A stretch of 64,000 bases of DNA from Pseudomonas sp. IPO3778 (GCF_013386825.1 NZ_JACARC010000045.1:1-64000); one strand, 5' to 3'. Shown: positions 34,421 through 43,784, counted from the stretch's first letter. Numbers and translations are program-made. Notes: generated from the letters alone by a model not told the origin.

Positions 34421-35458
34421 ATGACTTACATTGCTGCCGAAAACCGCTATGAATCTATTCCTTATCGCCGCGTAGGCCGCAGCGGACTGGTGCTGCCGGC
34501 ACTGTCCCTGGGGCTGTGGCACAACTTTGGCGACAGCACCCCCATCGACACCCAGCGCGCCCTCCTGCGCACCGCGTTCGACTTAGGCATCAACCACTTC
34601 GACCTGGCCAACAACTACGGCCCTCCGTACGGCAGCGCCGAGATCAACTTCGGCCGGTTGCTGCGGGAAGATTTCAAGCATTACCGCGATGAACTGATCA
34701 TCTCCAGCAAGGCCGGCTGGGACATGTGGCCGGGCCCTTACGGTCAGGGCGGCGGTTCGCGCAAATACGTACTGGCGAGCCTGGACCAGAGCCTGCAACG
34801 CCTGGGCGTCGACTACGTGGACATCTTCTACTCCCACCGCTTTGATGCCGACACCCCACTGGAAGAAACCGCCAGCGCACTGGCCACCGCCGTGCAACAG
34901 GGCAAGGCGTTGTACATCGGGATTTCGTCCTATTCCGGCGTGAAAACCCGGGAAATGGCGGCGCTGCTCCAGGAATGGAAAGTCCCGCTGCTGATCCACC
35001 AGCCGGCCTACAACCTGCTCAATCGCTGGGTGGAAAAAGACCTGCTGGACGTCACCGAAGAACTCGGTGCCGGGGTGATTGCGTTCACGCCATTGGCCCA
35101 GGGCCTGCTGACCGACAAATACCTCAACGGCGTGCCGGCGGATGCGCGGGTGAACCGTCCGGGGGGTGGTTCGTTGCAGGCCAAGCATTTGTCCGATGCC
35201 AACATCGCCCATGTGCGTGCGCTGAATGAAATTGCCAAGCGCCGTGGCCAGAGCCTGGCGCAGATGGCGTTGGCGTGGACGTTGCGTGATCCGCGGGTCA
35301 CCAGTGCCCTGATCGGTGCGAGCCGGCCGGAGCAGATCATTGAAAACGTCGGGGCGTTGCAGAACCTGAGCTTCAGTGCGCAAGAGCTGGCGGAGATTGA
35401 TCGGTTTGCCCAGGAAGGCGGGATTAACTTGTGGGAGAAGCCGTCTACGGCTGAATAA
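34421..35458 (+). CDS. mgrA: L-glyceraldehyde 3-phosphate reductase-like aldo-keto reductase
   Basis: A 345-residue NADPH-dependent aldo/keto reductase of the YghZ/Gpr group. The catalytic tetrad can be placed: Asp in FDLANNYG, Tyr in the same motif, Lys in IISSKAGWDMWPG and His in YSHRFD. The GPYGQGGGSRKYV insertion is typical of YghZ. Reduces methylglyoxal and L-glyceraldehyde 3-phosphate in E. coli. No operon partner. Confidence 0.88.
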   Translation: MTYIAAENRYESIPYRRVGRSGLVLPALSLGLWHNFGDSTPIDTQRALLRTAFDLGINHFDLANNYGPPYGSAEINFGRLLREDFKHYRDELIISSKAGWDMWPGPYGQGGGSRKYVLASLDQSLQRLGVDYVDIFYSHRFDADTPLEETASALATAVQQGKALYIGISSYSGVKTREMAALLQEWKVPLLIHQPAYNLLNRWVEKDLLDVTEELGAGVIAFTPLAQGLLTDKYLNGVPADARVNRPGGGSLQAKHLSDANIAHVRALNEIAKRRGQSLAQMALAWTLRDPRVTSALIGASRPEQIIENVGALQNLSFSAQELAEIDRFAQEGGINLWEKPSTAE

Positions 35459-35496
35459 GCGGTAGAGCCCGATTTCTGCATCAGCCCCGATTAACT

Positions 35497-35584
35497 GTGG
35501 GAGCCGGGCTTGCCCGCGATGGCGGAGTGTCAGTCGATGGATATGTCGCTGACCCACCGCTATCGCAGGCAAGCCAGCTCCCAC
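35497..35584. repeat. REPIN with mixed arms
   Basis: Left arm GTGGGAGCCGGGCTTGCCCG..., right arm ...GCAGGCAAGCCAGCTCCCAC. The arms belong to two sub-variants (GCCCGCGATGGCG and CGCTATCGCAGGC), so pairing has mismatches. It lies between convergent mgrA and tauD. Confidence 0.85.
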
Positions 35585-35605
35585 ATTTGATTTGTGGTGT
35601 GCCTG

Positions 35606-36442
35606 TTAAAACGGCACATCTCCAAGAATCGTCGCCCGGTGCATCACCCGCCGTTGCGGCCGGTAATCATCTACGGCGTAATGCTGGGTCACGCGGTTAT
35701 CCCAAAACGCCACATCATTTTCCTGCCAGCGCCAGCGAATGGTGAACTCCGGCCGGGTGGCGTGGGCAAACAACAGCTTCAACACCGCTTCGCTTTCCGC
35801 CGGCTCCAGTTCGTTGATCTTGCTGGTGAACCCTTCATTCACAAACAGCGATTTACGCCCACTCACCGGATGGGTACGAATCACCGGGTGGGACAGTGGC
35901 GGGTTCTTGCGCCGGGCGTCTTCCCAGCGAGCCAAATCCTCTGGCGTGTTGCCGTAACGCTCCTGGGGGAACGAGCGTGTGAAGTCATGGGTCGCCGTCA
36001 AACCCTCCAGCAGTTTTTTGAACGGTGCCGACAACGCCTCATACGCGGCAATCCCGCTGGCCCACAACGTATCGCCGCCAAATTCCGGCAACAGCTTGGC
36101 GCTGAGCACCGCGCCGAGGGCCGGGGTGGGAAGGAAGGTCACGTCGGTGTGCCAGATGGCGTTATCGCGTACGTCGGTCAAGGCGGTGTCGAGGATCAGC
36201 ACTTCAGGCTGCTCCGGCACGTTGGGGTAGATCGGGTGAATGTGCAGGTCGCCGAAATTCGCCGCGAACCGTGCCTGTTGTTGCGGGTTGATTGGCTGGT
36301 CACGGAAGAACAGCACCGAATGCTTGAGCAGCGCCTGTTCGAGGGCGTCGCGGTGTTCGGTGTTCAGCGGTTGGGTGATGTCGACGCCACTGATCTGGGC
36401 GCCAAGGGCGATGCTGAGAGGCGTTACGGTCAGGCTGCTCAT
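35606..36442 (-). CDS. tauD: Taurine dioxygenase
   Basis: A 278-residue Fe(II)/2-oxoglutarate dioxygenase that converts taurine to aminoacetaldehyde and sulfite. The iron ligands are in WHTDVTF (His98, Asp100) and the distal His is in TQHYAV near 254; the 2-oxoglutarate-binding Arg is in YRPQRRVMHR. Zero cysteine and one internal methionine. Last gene of tauABCD. Confidence 0.93.
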   Translation of the reverse strand: MSSLTVTPLSIALGAQISGVDITQPLNTEHRDALEQALLKHSVLFFRDQPINPQQQARFAANFGDLHIHPIYPNVPEQPEVLILDTALTDVRDNAIWHTDVTFLPTPALGAVLSAKLLPEFGGDTLWASGIAAYEALSAPFKKLLEGLTATHDFTRSFPQERYGNTPEDLARWEDARRKNPPLSHPVIRTHPVSGRKSLFVNEGFTSKINELEPAESEAVLKLLFAHATRPEFTIRWRWQENDVAFWDNRVTQHYAVDDYRPQRRVMHRATILGDVPF

Positions 36443-36463
36443 GGGATTCTCGTCGAAGATTTC

Positions 36464-37294
36464 TTAGTGTGCCTGGCCATGCCAAGGCACCAGTTTGCGC
36501 TGCAGGGCACGCAAGCCCATTTCCATGGCGAAGGCGATCAGCGCGATCACGAGGATCCCCAGCACCACCACGTCGGTGACCAGGAACTGCGCAGCCGACT
36601 GCACCATAAAGCCCAGGCCGCTGGTGGCGGCGATCAGCTCGGCGGCCACCAGGGTCGACCAGCCGACACCCAGGCCAATCCGCACGCCGGTGAGAATGTC
36701 GGGCAGGGCGCTGGGCAGGATCACATGGCGAATCAACTGGGCCCGGGTGGCGCCCAACGACTGCGCGGCGCGCAATTTGGCCGGGTCGACCGTGCGCACG
36801 CCGGTGGCGGTCGCGATGGCAATCGGCGCAAAAATCGCCAGGTAGATCAGCAGCACCTTGGACAGCTCGCCGATGCCGCACCAGATCACGATCAGGGGCA
36901 GATAGGCCAAAGGCGGAATCGGCCGGTAGAACTCGATCAGTGGGTCCAGAATGCCCCGGGCGATGCGGTTGGAGCCGATGGCAATACCGACCGGCACGGC
37001 GGTCAGCACGGCAAAACCGAGGCCCAGGCCGATGCGCTTGAGGCTCGCGCCCAAGTGCTGCCAGAGGGTGGAATCCATGTAGCCGGTGGTTGCCAGCAGC
37101 CAGCCTTTTTGCAGCACGGCGGAAGGTGGCGGCAGGAACAACGGCTCGATCAGCCCGCTGGCAGTCACAGCCCACCAGATGGCGACGAGCGTCACCAGGG
37201 TCAGCACGCTGATCCAGCGGGTGCTTAGGCTGCGGCGCACCGGCACCACCGGGGTAGGCGCGGTGCGGGTTGCCGGTAATTCGTAACTGCTCAT
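36464..37294 (-). CDS. tauC: Taurine ABC transporter permease
   Basis: A 276-residue SsuC/TauC-type permease with six predicted membrane segments. The EAA loop reads AAQSLGATRAQLIRHVILPSA near 165-185. The N-terminal tail is Pro- and Thr-rich. Its start overlaps tauB by 4 bp, and tauD follows after 21 bp. Confidence 0.92.
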   Translation of the reverse strand: MSSYELPATRTAPTPVVPVRRSLSTRWISVLTLVTLVAIWWAVTASGLIEPLFLPPPSAVLQKGWLLATTGYMDSTLWQHLGASLKRIGLGLGFAVLTAVPVGIAIGSNRIARGILDPLIEFYRPIPPLAYLPLIVIWCGIGELSKVLLIYLAIFAPIAIATATGVRTVDPAKLRAAQSLGATRAQLIRHVILPSALPDILTGVRIGLGVGWSTLVAAELIAATSGLGFMVQSAAQFLVTDVVVLGILVIALIAFAMEMGLRALQRKLVPWHGQAH

Positions 37295-38070
37295 GCGGAC
37301 ACCTGCCGTTGGGAGAACACCTTGCCCAGCACGTGTTCGCGGGTTTCGATAAAACGCGGGTCGGACTTGATCGCCCGCGCCGACTCACCGGCGGCGTAGC
37401 GCTGGCCGAAGTCCAGGCTCAGGTGCTCGACGATCTGCCCGGGGTTGGGCGCCAGCAGAATCAGATCCGTGGCGAGGAACACGGCTTCTTCGATGTCGTG
37501 GGTAATTAGAAACACCGGCTTTGCCGTACGCCGCCAGACTTGCAGCAACAGCTCTTGCATCTGTTCGCGGGTAAAGGCATCGAGGGCGCCGAAGGGTTCG
37601 TCCATCAGCAATACGCGCGGGTCGGCCGCCAACGCCCGGGCCAGGCCCACGCGTTGCTTCTGGCCGCCGGAGAGTTGCCAGATGCGGCGGCTGTCGAACC
37701 CGGCGAGGTCCACCAGGGCGAGCATCTCCCGGGCGCGAACTTCCCGTTGGGCCTTGGGCACGCCCGCCAACGCCAGGCCGAAGCCGACGTTGGCCAGCAC
37801 GTCCTGCCAGGGCAGCAGGGCGTCGTCCTGGAACACCACGCCGCGTTCGGCGCTCGGGCCTTTCACCGGCACACCGTCAAGGGTGATGCGCCCGGCGCTG
37901 GGTTCGACAAAGCCGGCGATCAGGTTCAACAGCGAAGTCTTGCCACTGCCGGAAGGGCCGAGGGCCACCAGCAGTTGCTGGGGCCCAAGGCTCAGGGAAA
38001 TATCTGCCAGTACGGGCTCCGGGCTGCCTGGGTACTGTGCGCTGATGCGCTCCAGTTGTAGCAAGGCCAT
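37291..38070 (-). CDS. tauB: Taurine ABC transporter ATPase
   Basis: A 259-residue nitrate/sulfonate/taurine-type ATPase. Walker A is GPSGSGKTS, the signature LSGGQKQR, Walker B VLLMDEPFGALDAFTRE (the FGALDAFTR form is diagnostic of this group) and the switch ITHDIEEA. No cysteine. Located between tauA and tauC. Confidence 0.93.
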   Translation of the reverse strand: MALLQLERISAQYPGSPEPVLADISLSLGPQQLLVALGPSGSGKTSLLNLIAGFVEPSAGRITLDGVPVKGPSAERGVVFQDDALLPWQDVLANVGFGLALAGVPKAQREVRAREMLALVDLAGFDSRRIWQLSGGQKQRVGLARALAADPRVLLMDEPFGALDAFTREQMQELLLQVWRRTAKPVFLITHDIEEAVFLATDLILLAPNPGQIVEHLSLDFGQRYAAGESARAIKSDPRFIETREHVLGKVFSQRQVSA

Positions 38071-38088
38071 CGCGGTTAACTCCTGGTA

Positions 38089-39081
38089 TCAGTTAGTGAT
38101 GAACTTCGGGCTGACGTACGGGGCGTAGTCCGGCAGTACGGCGTCGACCTTGCCCTGTTCCTTGAGGAACGCGGCGGTGTCGGTCACGGCTTTGGTGGTC
38201 GGTGCGCCCAGCAAGGTGACCTGGTCAGCCGCCAGCGGGTAGACGTTGCCTTGCAGCAGCAACGGAATGTCGCTGGCCTTGGCCCCGGAGAGCTTCACCA
38301 GTTTGTCGACGTTGCCTTTGTCAGCCAGCCAGGCTTGTGGGTCTTTGCGGTACGCGGCGTAGGCATCCAGGGTGACTTTGGCAAAGGCTGTGACGATTTC
38401 CGGGTGCTTCTCGGCGAAATCCTTACGCACGATCCAGGCATCGAACGTCGGCGCGCCAAACTTGGCCAATTCGCCGGAGGTGATCAGCACCTTGCCGTTT
38501 TCCTTGGCCACGCCCAGGGCCGGGTCCCACACATAGGTGGCGTCGATATCACCGCGCTTCCAGGCGGCGATGATGGCCGGTGGCGCGAGGTTCAGGATGG
38601 TCACTTTCGAAGGGTCAATGTTCCAGTGCTTCAGCGCGGCCAGCAGGCTGTAGTGGCCGGTGGAAACAAAGGGCACGGCAACTTTCTTGCCGATCAGGTC
38701 CTGCGGGCTGTTGATCCCGGAACCATTGCGGGCCACAAGGGCTTCGGCACCGCCGATCTGGGTGGCGATCAGGAAGGTTTCCACGGGCACCTTGCGGGTC
38801 ACGGCAGCAGTCAGCGGGCTGGAACCCAGGTAGCCGATCTGCACGTCGCCGGAAGCGATGGCGGCGATGATGTCGGCACCGTTGTCGAATTTGCGCCAGT
38901 CGATCTTGGCGCCGGTGGCTTTTTCGTAGGCGCCGTCGGCCTGGGCGACTTTCGCCGGGTCAACGGTGGTCTGGTAAGCGATGGTCACGTCGGCGGCCTG
39001 GGCAAACAGGCTGGCACCGGCCAGGGACAAGGCCGCCAGGAGGCGAAGGGGGAAGTGCAGTTTCAAGGGGAAAGTCCTCAT
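38089..39081 (-). CDS. tauA: Taurine ABC transporter substrate-binding protein
   Basis: A 330-residue periplasmic binding protein for taurine. The signal peptide ends LFAQAAD, and VTIAYQTTVDPAKVAQADG begins the mature fold. Zero cysteine and zero methionine after the start. Two starts are possible: the ATG at 39081, or a TTG at 39066 that gives MKLHFPLRLL and has GAGGA eight bases upstream; I list the longer form. First gene of the leftward tauABCD operon. Confidence 0.9.
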   Translation of the reverse strand: MRTFPLKLHFPLRLLAALSLAGASLFAQAADVTIAYQTTVDPAKVAQADGAYEKATGAKIDWRKFDNGADIIAAIASGDVQIGYLGSSPLTAAVTRKVPVETFLIATQIGGAEALVARNGSGINSPQDLIGKKVAVPFVSTGHYSLLAALKHWNIDPSKVTILNLAPPAIIAAWKRGDIDATYVWDPALGVAKENGKVLITSGELAKFGAPTFDAWIVRKDFAEKHPEIVTAFAKVTLDAYAAYRKDPQAWLADKGNVDKLVKLSGAKASDIPLLLQGNVYPLAADQVTLLGAPTTKAVTDTAAFLKEQGKVDAVLPDYAPYVSPKFITN

Positions 39082-39125
39082 CAGGCGGCCGGAGGTCGGC
39101 GTCCAATGAGACTAAATGATCTAAG

Positions 39126-39154
39126 AATCCGAAAATAAATAACATTTTCGAATT
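39126..39154. promoter_or_regulatory. Inverted repeat upstream of tauA, candidate operator
   Basis: AATCCGAAAA (39126-39135) and TTTTCGAATT (39145-39154) form a 10-bp inverted repeat with one mismatch around an AT-rich centre. It is 45 bp before the tauA ATG and is the only AT-rich stretch there. A CysB-type control site is likely by analogy with E. coli tau, but not shown. Confidence 0.45.
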
Positions 39155-39164
39155 AGCTTATTAT

Positions 39165-39262
39165 GTAGGAGCGAGCTTGCTCGCGAAAAACGTCAACGAT
39201 AACGCGTGCTGTCTGGGTGAACGCGTTGTTCTCAGGTTTTTCGCGAGCAAGCTCGCTCCTAC
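39165..39262. repeat. REPIN, GTAGGAGCGAGCTTGCTCGCG type
   Basis: Inverted arms GTAGGAGCGAGCTTGCTCGC... and ...GCGAGCAAGCTCGCTCCTAC, extended by AAAAAC/TTTTTCG. It lies between the gshA end and the tauA promoter. Confidence 0.9.
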
Positions 39263-39278
39263 AGTAGGTTGCGACTGG

Positions 39279-40862
39279 TTAGTTACTGATAGCGAGGATG
39301 CTCGCCTGGTACGACCCGACAAACACGTCAAAGTCGCCCACTTCGTTCTGCTCCAGCTCCGCCTGCTGCGCCAGCGAATTACGCGCCAGTTCCTCAAAGC
39401 GTGCCTGTTCCTCAGCCTTCAACGGCTCGCTGCGGAAGTACTCGGCATGCACCTGGCTCTGATGCAGCGAGAACTGCGCAAAGCTCTCTTTACGCTCGCT
39501 CATCGCCGCCAACACCTGGGCCGACGGGGTCAGGGACGAATCCTTGACCTTAGCCAGCTGGGCGTCCAGCGCCTGGCTGTGTTCATTGATGCCCTGGCTC
39601 TGATCCAGCAAGGCCGCCAGCGGAGCGATCTGCTCCAGCAGCTCGGCTGCCCATTCCTTCATGTCCACCGACTCACCACGGCGCTGCAATTGCAGGCCCG
39701 GGCGGCGACCTTCCTTGACCACGCTGAGGAAGTTGGAGGTGGCGTTGCCGCACTCGTTGTTGGCGAACAGCGGGCTGTCATTCAGCGCGCAATACAACAG
39801 GAACGCGTCGAGGAAGCGCGACTCTTGCAAGTCGATGCCCATCGGCAGGAACGGGTTGATGTCCAGGCAGCGCACTTCGATGTACTGAATGCCACGGGCC
39901 ATCAGCGCCTGGATCGGCCGTTCGCCGGTGTAGGTCACGCGCTTGGGCCGGATGTTGGAGTAGTACTCGTTTTCGATCTGCAGGATGTTGGTGTTGAGCT
40001 GAACCCACTCACCGTCCTTATGGGTGCCGACTTCGACGTAGGGTGCGTAGGGCGTTGCCACCGCTTCGCGCAGGCTGTCGGTGTAGCTCGGCAGATCGTT
40101 GTAGCACGGCGTCAGGCCGGCCTGGGCGTTGCTCTGGTAACCCAGGTCACTCATGCGCAGGCTGGTGGCGTACGGCAGGTACAGGGTATCGGCGTCGAGC
40201 ACTTCGAGCTGGTGCGAGCGACCCCGCAGGAAACCCGCGTCCAGGGCCGGCGAGGCGCCGAACAGGTACATCAGCAGCCAGCTGTAGCGGCGGAAGTTAC
40301 GGATCAGCGCGATATAGGCCGTGGACTGGTAGTCCCGGTCGGTGCCCACAAAGCCTTCGGCTTCCTTGAGCAAGGGCCAGAGGTCTTCCGGCAGGGAAAA
40401 GTTGTAGTGGATCCCGGCGATGCACTGCATGGTCTTGCCGTAACGCAGGGCCAGGCCTTTGCGATACACGTACTTGAGCTGTCCGATGTTGGAGGTGCCG
40501 TAGTAGGCAATCGGAATATCTTCCTCGGCCGGCAACGGGCACGGCATCGATGGACTCCACAGGTACTCGTTGCCGAGCTTGCTGTAGGCAAAGCGATGGA
40601 TCTTGTCGAGGCTGCTCAGGGTATCGGCCGGGTTGGGCAACGCCGGCGTGATGAACTCCAGCAGCGACTCGGAATAGTCGGTGGTGATCTGTTCGTGGGT
40701 CAGTGCAGCGCCCAGGGCCTCGGGATGCGGCGTTTGTGCCAGTCGGCCTTCGCCGGTGACGCGCAGGCATTCGCGCTCGATGCCGTGCAGGCATTGCTCG
40801 AGCAAAGAGAGGTGTTCGTGCTTGCCGAGCAGGGCCAGGCGGCGGTTGAGAAGTTCGCTCAA
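39279..40862 (-). CDS. gshA: Glutamate-cysteine ligase
   Basis: A 527-residue gamma-proteobacterial GshA, catalysing the first step of glutathione synthesis. I chose the TTG at 40862 (MSELLNRRLALL) because GAAGGA lies seven bases upstream and the length then equals that recalled for P. aeruginosa GshA; the in-frame GTG at 40877 adds five residues. Family motifs are GIERECLRVTGEG near the N-terminus, DYSESLLEFITP, and YIEVRCLDINPF. Uses ATP, L-glutamate and L-cysteine in the cytoplasm. Monocistronic. Confidence 0.92.
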   Translation of the reverse strand: MSELLNRRLALLGKHEHLSLLEQCLHGIERECLRVTGEGRLAQTPHPEALGAALTHEQITTDYSESLLEFITPALPNPADTLSSLDKIHRFAYSKLGNEYLWSPSMPCPLPAEEDIPIAYYGTSNIGQLKYVYRKGLALRYGKTMQCIAGIHYNFSLPEDLWPLLKEAEGFVGTDRDYQSTAYIALIRNFRRYSWLLMYLFGASPALDAGFLRGRSHQLEVLDADTLYLPYATSLRMSDLGYQSNAQAGLTPCYNDLPSYTDSLREAVATPYAPYVEVGTHKDGEWVQLNTNILQIENEYYSNIRPKRVTYTGERPIQALMARGIQYIEVRCLDINPFLPMGIDLQESRFLDAFLLYCALNDSPLFANNECGNATSNFLSVVKEGRRPGLQLQRRGESVDMKEWAAELLEQIAPLAALLDQSQGINEHSQALDAQLAKVKDSSLTPSAQVLAAMSERKESFAQFSLHQSQVHAEYFRSEPLKAEEQARFEELARNSLAQQAELEQNEVGDFDVFVGSYQASILAISN

Positions 40863-41076
40863 GTTGGATTCCTTCACGCGTCAGTCGCCCCAATATGGGG
40901 GTGGTCAGGACGGTCTACAAGGGTGAAGTGGAAACTGGCGTTATCGCCTGGTTTTTGAGCCGGATTGACCCACTCTGAAAGAGCCGCCCTCGTCCCTGAA
41001 TCTGGCTATCGCGCACGAAGAAAAGTTCGGCGCAACTTTCGCAGCGCCGAAATTAACTCAAATCGATGACAGGGAG

Positions 41077-41460
41077 CTATAGGACAGCGAAGGTGCCTTG
41101 TGCTTTTGCGACCAGTTTTTCATCCTGGTACACGTCCGCTTCGACCACCAGCGTGCGCCGGCCGGGGTGAATCACCCGGGCGGTGCACAGTACGTCCCCG
41201 TCGGAAACGGCGCGGATATAGTTGATTTTGCATTCGATGGTCGCGCTCTGCTGGTCGAAACCATGGGAGCTGGAACACGCCAGCCCCATGGCAATGTCCA
41301 CCAGGCTGAAGATCGCCCCGCCATGGAGCTTGCCAGCGCGGTTGCGCAGCTGCGGTTCCAGGGTCATGGCCACCTCGGCAACGCCGGTCTCCAGGCGCTG
41401 CAGGCGGCAGCCAATGAGTTCGCTGAAAGCGCTGTGGGTCAAGCCGGCTGGCAGTTCCAT
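41077..41460 (-). CDS. PaaI-family hotdog thioesterase
   Basis: A 127-residue hotdog-fold thioesterase. The motif NRAGKLHGGAIFSLVDIAMGLA (about 42-63; key residues HGG and Asp) is typical of the PaaI/YigI group that hydrolyses acyl-CoA thioesters. The start codon overlaps the tex stop by one base, so it is translationally coupled to tex. Substrate unknown. Confidence 0.85.
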   Translation of the reverse strand: MELPAGLTHSAFSELIGCRLQRLETGVAEVAMTLEPQLRNRAGKLHGGAIFSLVDIAMGLACSSSHGFDQQSATIECKINYIRAVSDGDVLCTARVIHPGRRTLVVEADVYQDEKLVAKAQGTFAVL

Positions 41461-43784
41461 TAACGTTTCTTCAGTTGTTTGGCGTTGGCGAACAGCGAAG
41501 CCATGGCGTTATTGGCCGGGGCTGGCGCAGCGGTTTCCCTGCGCGGGGCGCTGCCTTGGGACTGGCGTGGCGCCGAGCCCGGGCGTGCACCGCGGGCACC
41601 GTCGATCTTCTCGCCCGGGGTGTCGCTCATGCGCATCGACAGGCCGACGCGTTTGCGCGGGATGTCGACTTCCATGACTTTCACCTTGACCACGTCACCG
41701 GCTTTTACCGCTTCACGCGGGTCCTTGATGAACTTCTCCGAAAGTGCAGAGATGTGCACCAAACCGTCCTGATGCACGCCGATATCCACAAACGCGCCGA
41801 AGTTGGTCACGTTGGTGACCACGCCTTCGAGGATCATCCCCAGTTGCAGGTCCTTGAGGTCTTCAACGCCTTCCTGGAACTCGGCGGTCTTGAACTCGGG
41901 GCGCGGGTCGCGGCCAGGTTTTTCCAGCTCTTGCAGGATGTCGGTGATGGTCGGCACGCCGAAGGTTTCGTCGGTGTACTTCTTCGGGTCCAGGCGCTTG
42001 AGGAACGCAGCGTCGCCGATCAGCGAGCGGATATCGCGGTCGGTTTCAGCGGCAATGCGTTGGACCAGCGGGTAGGCTTCCGGGTGAACAGCCGAAGAAT
42101 CCAGCGGGTTGTCGCCGTTCATGACGCGCAGGAAACCGGCGGCTTGTTCGAAGGTTTTTTCGCCAAGGCGTGCGACTTTTTTCAGCGCTGCACGGGTCTT
42201 GAACGCACCGTTTTCGTCGCGGTGGGTCACGATGTTCTGTGCCAGGGTGGAATTGAGGCCGGAAATGCGCGCCAGCAACGCCACCGAGGCGGTGTTGACG
42301 TCGACACCGACTTTGTTCACGCAGTCTTCAACCACGGCGTCCAGGCCACGTGCCAGTTTCAGCTGCGACACGTCGTGCTGGTATTGGCCGACACCGATGG
42401 ATTTCGGGTCGATCTTCACCAGTTCGGCCAGCGGATCCTGCAGGCGGCGAGCGATGGACACCGCGCCACGGATCGACACGTCGAGGTCCGGGAACTCCTT
42501 GGAGGCCAGTTCAGACGCGGAGTACACCGAAGCGCCAGCCTCGGAGACCATCACCTTGGTCATCTGCATGCCTGGGTATTTTTTGATCAGCTCGGCGGCC
42601 AGCTTGTCGGTCTCACGGCTGGCGGTGCCGTTGCCGATGGCGATCAGGTCCACCGAGTGCTTGGCGCACAGGGCTGCGAGGATCGCGATGGTCTGGTCCC
42701 ACTTGTTGTGGGGCACGTGGGGGTAAACCGTGGCGTGGTCGAGCATCTTGCCGGTGGCGTCGACCACGGCAACCTTGCAGCCGGTACGCAGGCCCGGGTC
42801 GAGGCCCAGGGTAGCGCGTGGGCCGGCGGGTGCGGCCAGCAGCAGGTCGTGCAGGTTATGGGCGAAAACGCTGATGGCTTCGGTTTCGGCGCCGTCGCGC
42901 AGTTCGCCCAGCAGGTCGGTTTCCAGGTGGGTGTAGAGTTTGACCTTCCAGGTCCAGCGCACGACTTCACTGAGCCATTTGTCCGCAGGACGATTCTGAT
43001 TCTGGATGCCGAATTGTTGACCTATCATGCCTTCGCACGGGTGCATGGTGCCCGGCAGTTCGTCGCCAACCTTCAGCGCAGAACTCAGGATACCTTCGTT
43101 GCGACCGCGGAAAATCGCGAGGGCACGGTGGGACGGCATGCTTTTCAGCGGTTCGTCGTGTTCGAAGTAATCGCGGAACTTGGCGCCTTCCTCTTCCTTG
43201 CCGGCGATCACGCGGGCACTCAGGGTGGCTTCCTGCTTCAGGTAGCTGCGCAGTTTTTCCAGCAGGTTGGCGTCTTCGGCGAAGCGCTCCATGAGGATGT
43301 ACTTGGCACCTTCGAGGGCAGCCTTGACGTCGGCGACGCCTTTTTCGGCATCGACAAAGCGTGCCGCTTCGCTTTCCGGCGCCAGGGACGGGTCGTTGAA
43401 CAGGCCGTCGGCCAGCTCGCCGAGGCCGGCTTCCAGAGCAATTTGGCCCTTGGTGCGGCGCTTCTGCTTGTACGGCAGGTACAAGTCTTCGAGGCGGGTC
43501 TTGGTGTCGGCGAGCTTGATGTCCCGTTCCAGTTGCGGGGTCAGCTTGCCTTGCTCTTCGATGCTGGCGAGGATGCTGATACGCCGTTCGTCGAGTTCTC
43601 GCAGGTAGCGCAGGCGCTCTTCCAGATGCCGCAACTGGATATCATCGAGGCTGCCGGTGACTTCTTTACGGTAACGGGCGATGAAGGGCACCGTGGAGCC
43701 CTCATCCAGTAGAGCGACGGCCGCTTCGACCTGTTGTGGGCGTACACCGAGTTCCTCGGCGATGCGGCTGTTGATGCTGTCCAT
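41460..43784 (-). CDS. tex: Transcription accessory protein Tex
   Basis: A 774-residue RNA-binding protein. Domains in order: Tex N-terminal helical domain with QVEAAVALLDEGSTVPFIARYRKE (about 18-41), YqgF/RuvC-like fold around TLGLDPGLRTGCKVAVVD (about 327), a helix-hairpin-helix region (VNTASVALLARISGLN), and a C-terminal S1 domain from about 650 (GMILEGVVTNVTNFGAFVDIGVHQDGL, about 648-674). The tail is rich in Ala, Pro and Gly. Acts in transcription and RNA handling. Confidence 0.94.
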   Translation of the reverse strand: MDSINSRIAEELGVRPQQVEAAVALLDEGSTVPFIARYRKEVTGSLDDIQLRHLEERLRYLRELDERRISILASIEEQGKLTPQLERDIKLADTKTRLEDLYLPYKQKRRTKGQIALEAGLGELADGLFNDPSLAPESEAARFVDAEKGVADVKAALEGAKYILMERFAEDANLLEKLRSYLKQEATLSARVIAGKEEEGAKFRDYFEHDEPLKSMPSHRALAIFRGRNEGILSSALKVGDELPGTMHPCEGMIGQQFGIQNQNRPADKWLSEVVRWTWKVKLYTHLETDLLGELRDGAETEAISVFAHNLHDLLLAAPAGPRATLGLDPGLRTGCKVAVVDATGKMLDHATVYPHVPHNKWDQTIAILAALCAKHSVDLIAIGNGTASRETDKLAAELIKKYPGMQMTKVMVSEAGASVYSASELASKEFPDLDVSIRGAVSIARRLQDPLAELVKIDPKSIGVGQYQHDVSQLKLARGLDAVVEDCVNKVGVDVNTASVALLARISGLNSTLAQNIVTHRDENGAFKTRAALKKVARLGEKTFEQAAGFLRVMNGDNPLDSSAVHPEAYPLVQRIAAETDRDIRSLIGDAAFLKRLDPKKYTDETFGVPTITDILQELEKPGRDPRPEFKTAEFQEGVEDLKDLQLGMILEGVVTNVTNFGAFVDIGVHQDGLVHISALSEKFIKDPREAVKAGDVVKVKVMEVDIPRKRVGLSMRMSDTPGEKIDGARGARPGSAPRQSQGSAPRRETAAPAPANNAMASLFANAKQLKKR

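Noticed and set aside
41475..43712. 745-codon rightward open frame opposite tex
   Set aside because: Tex is a well-supported gene on the other strand; the opposite frame has no recognisable protein features.
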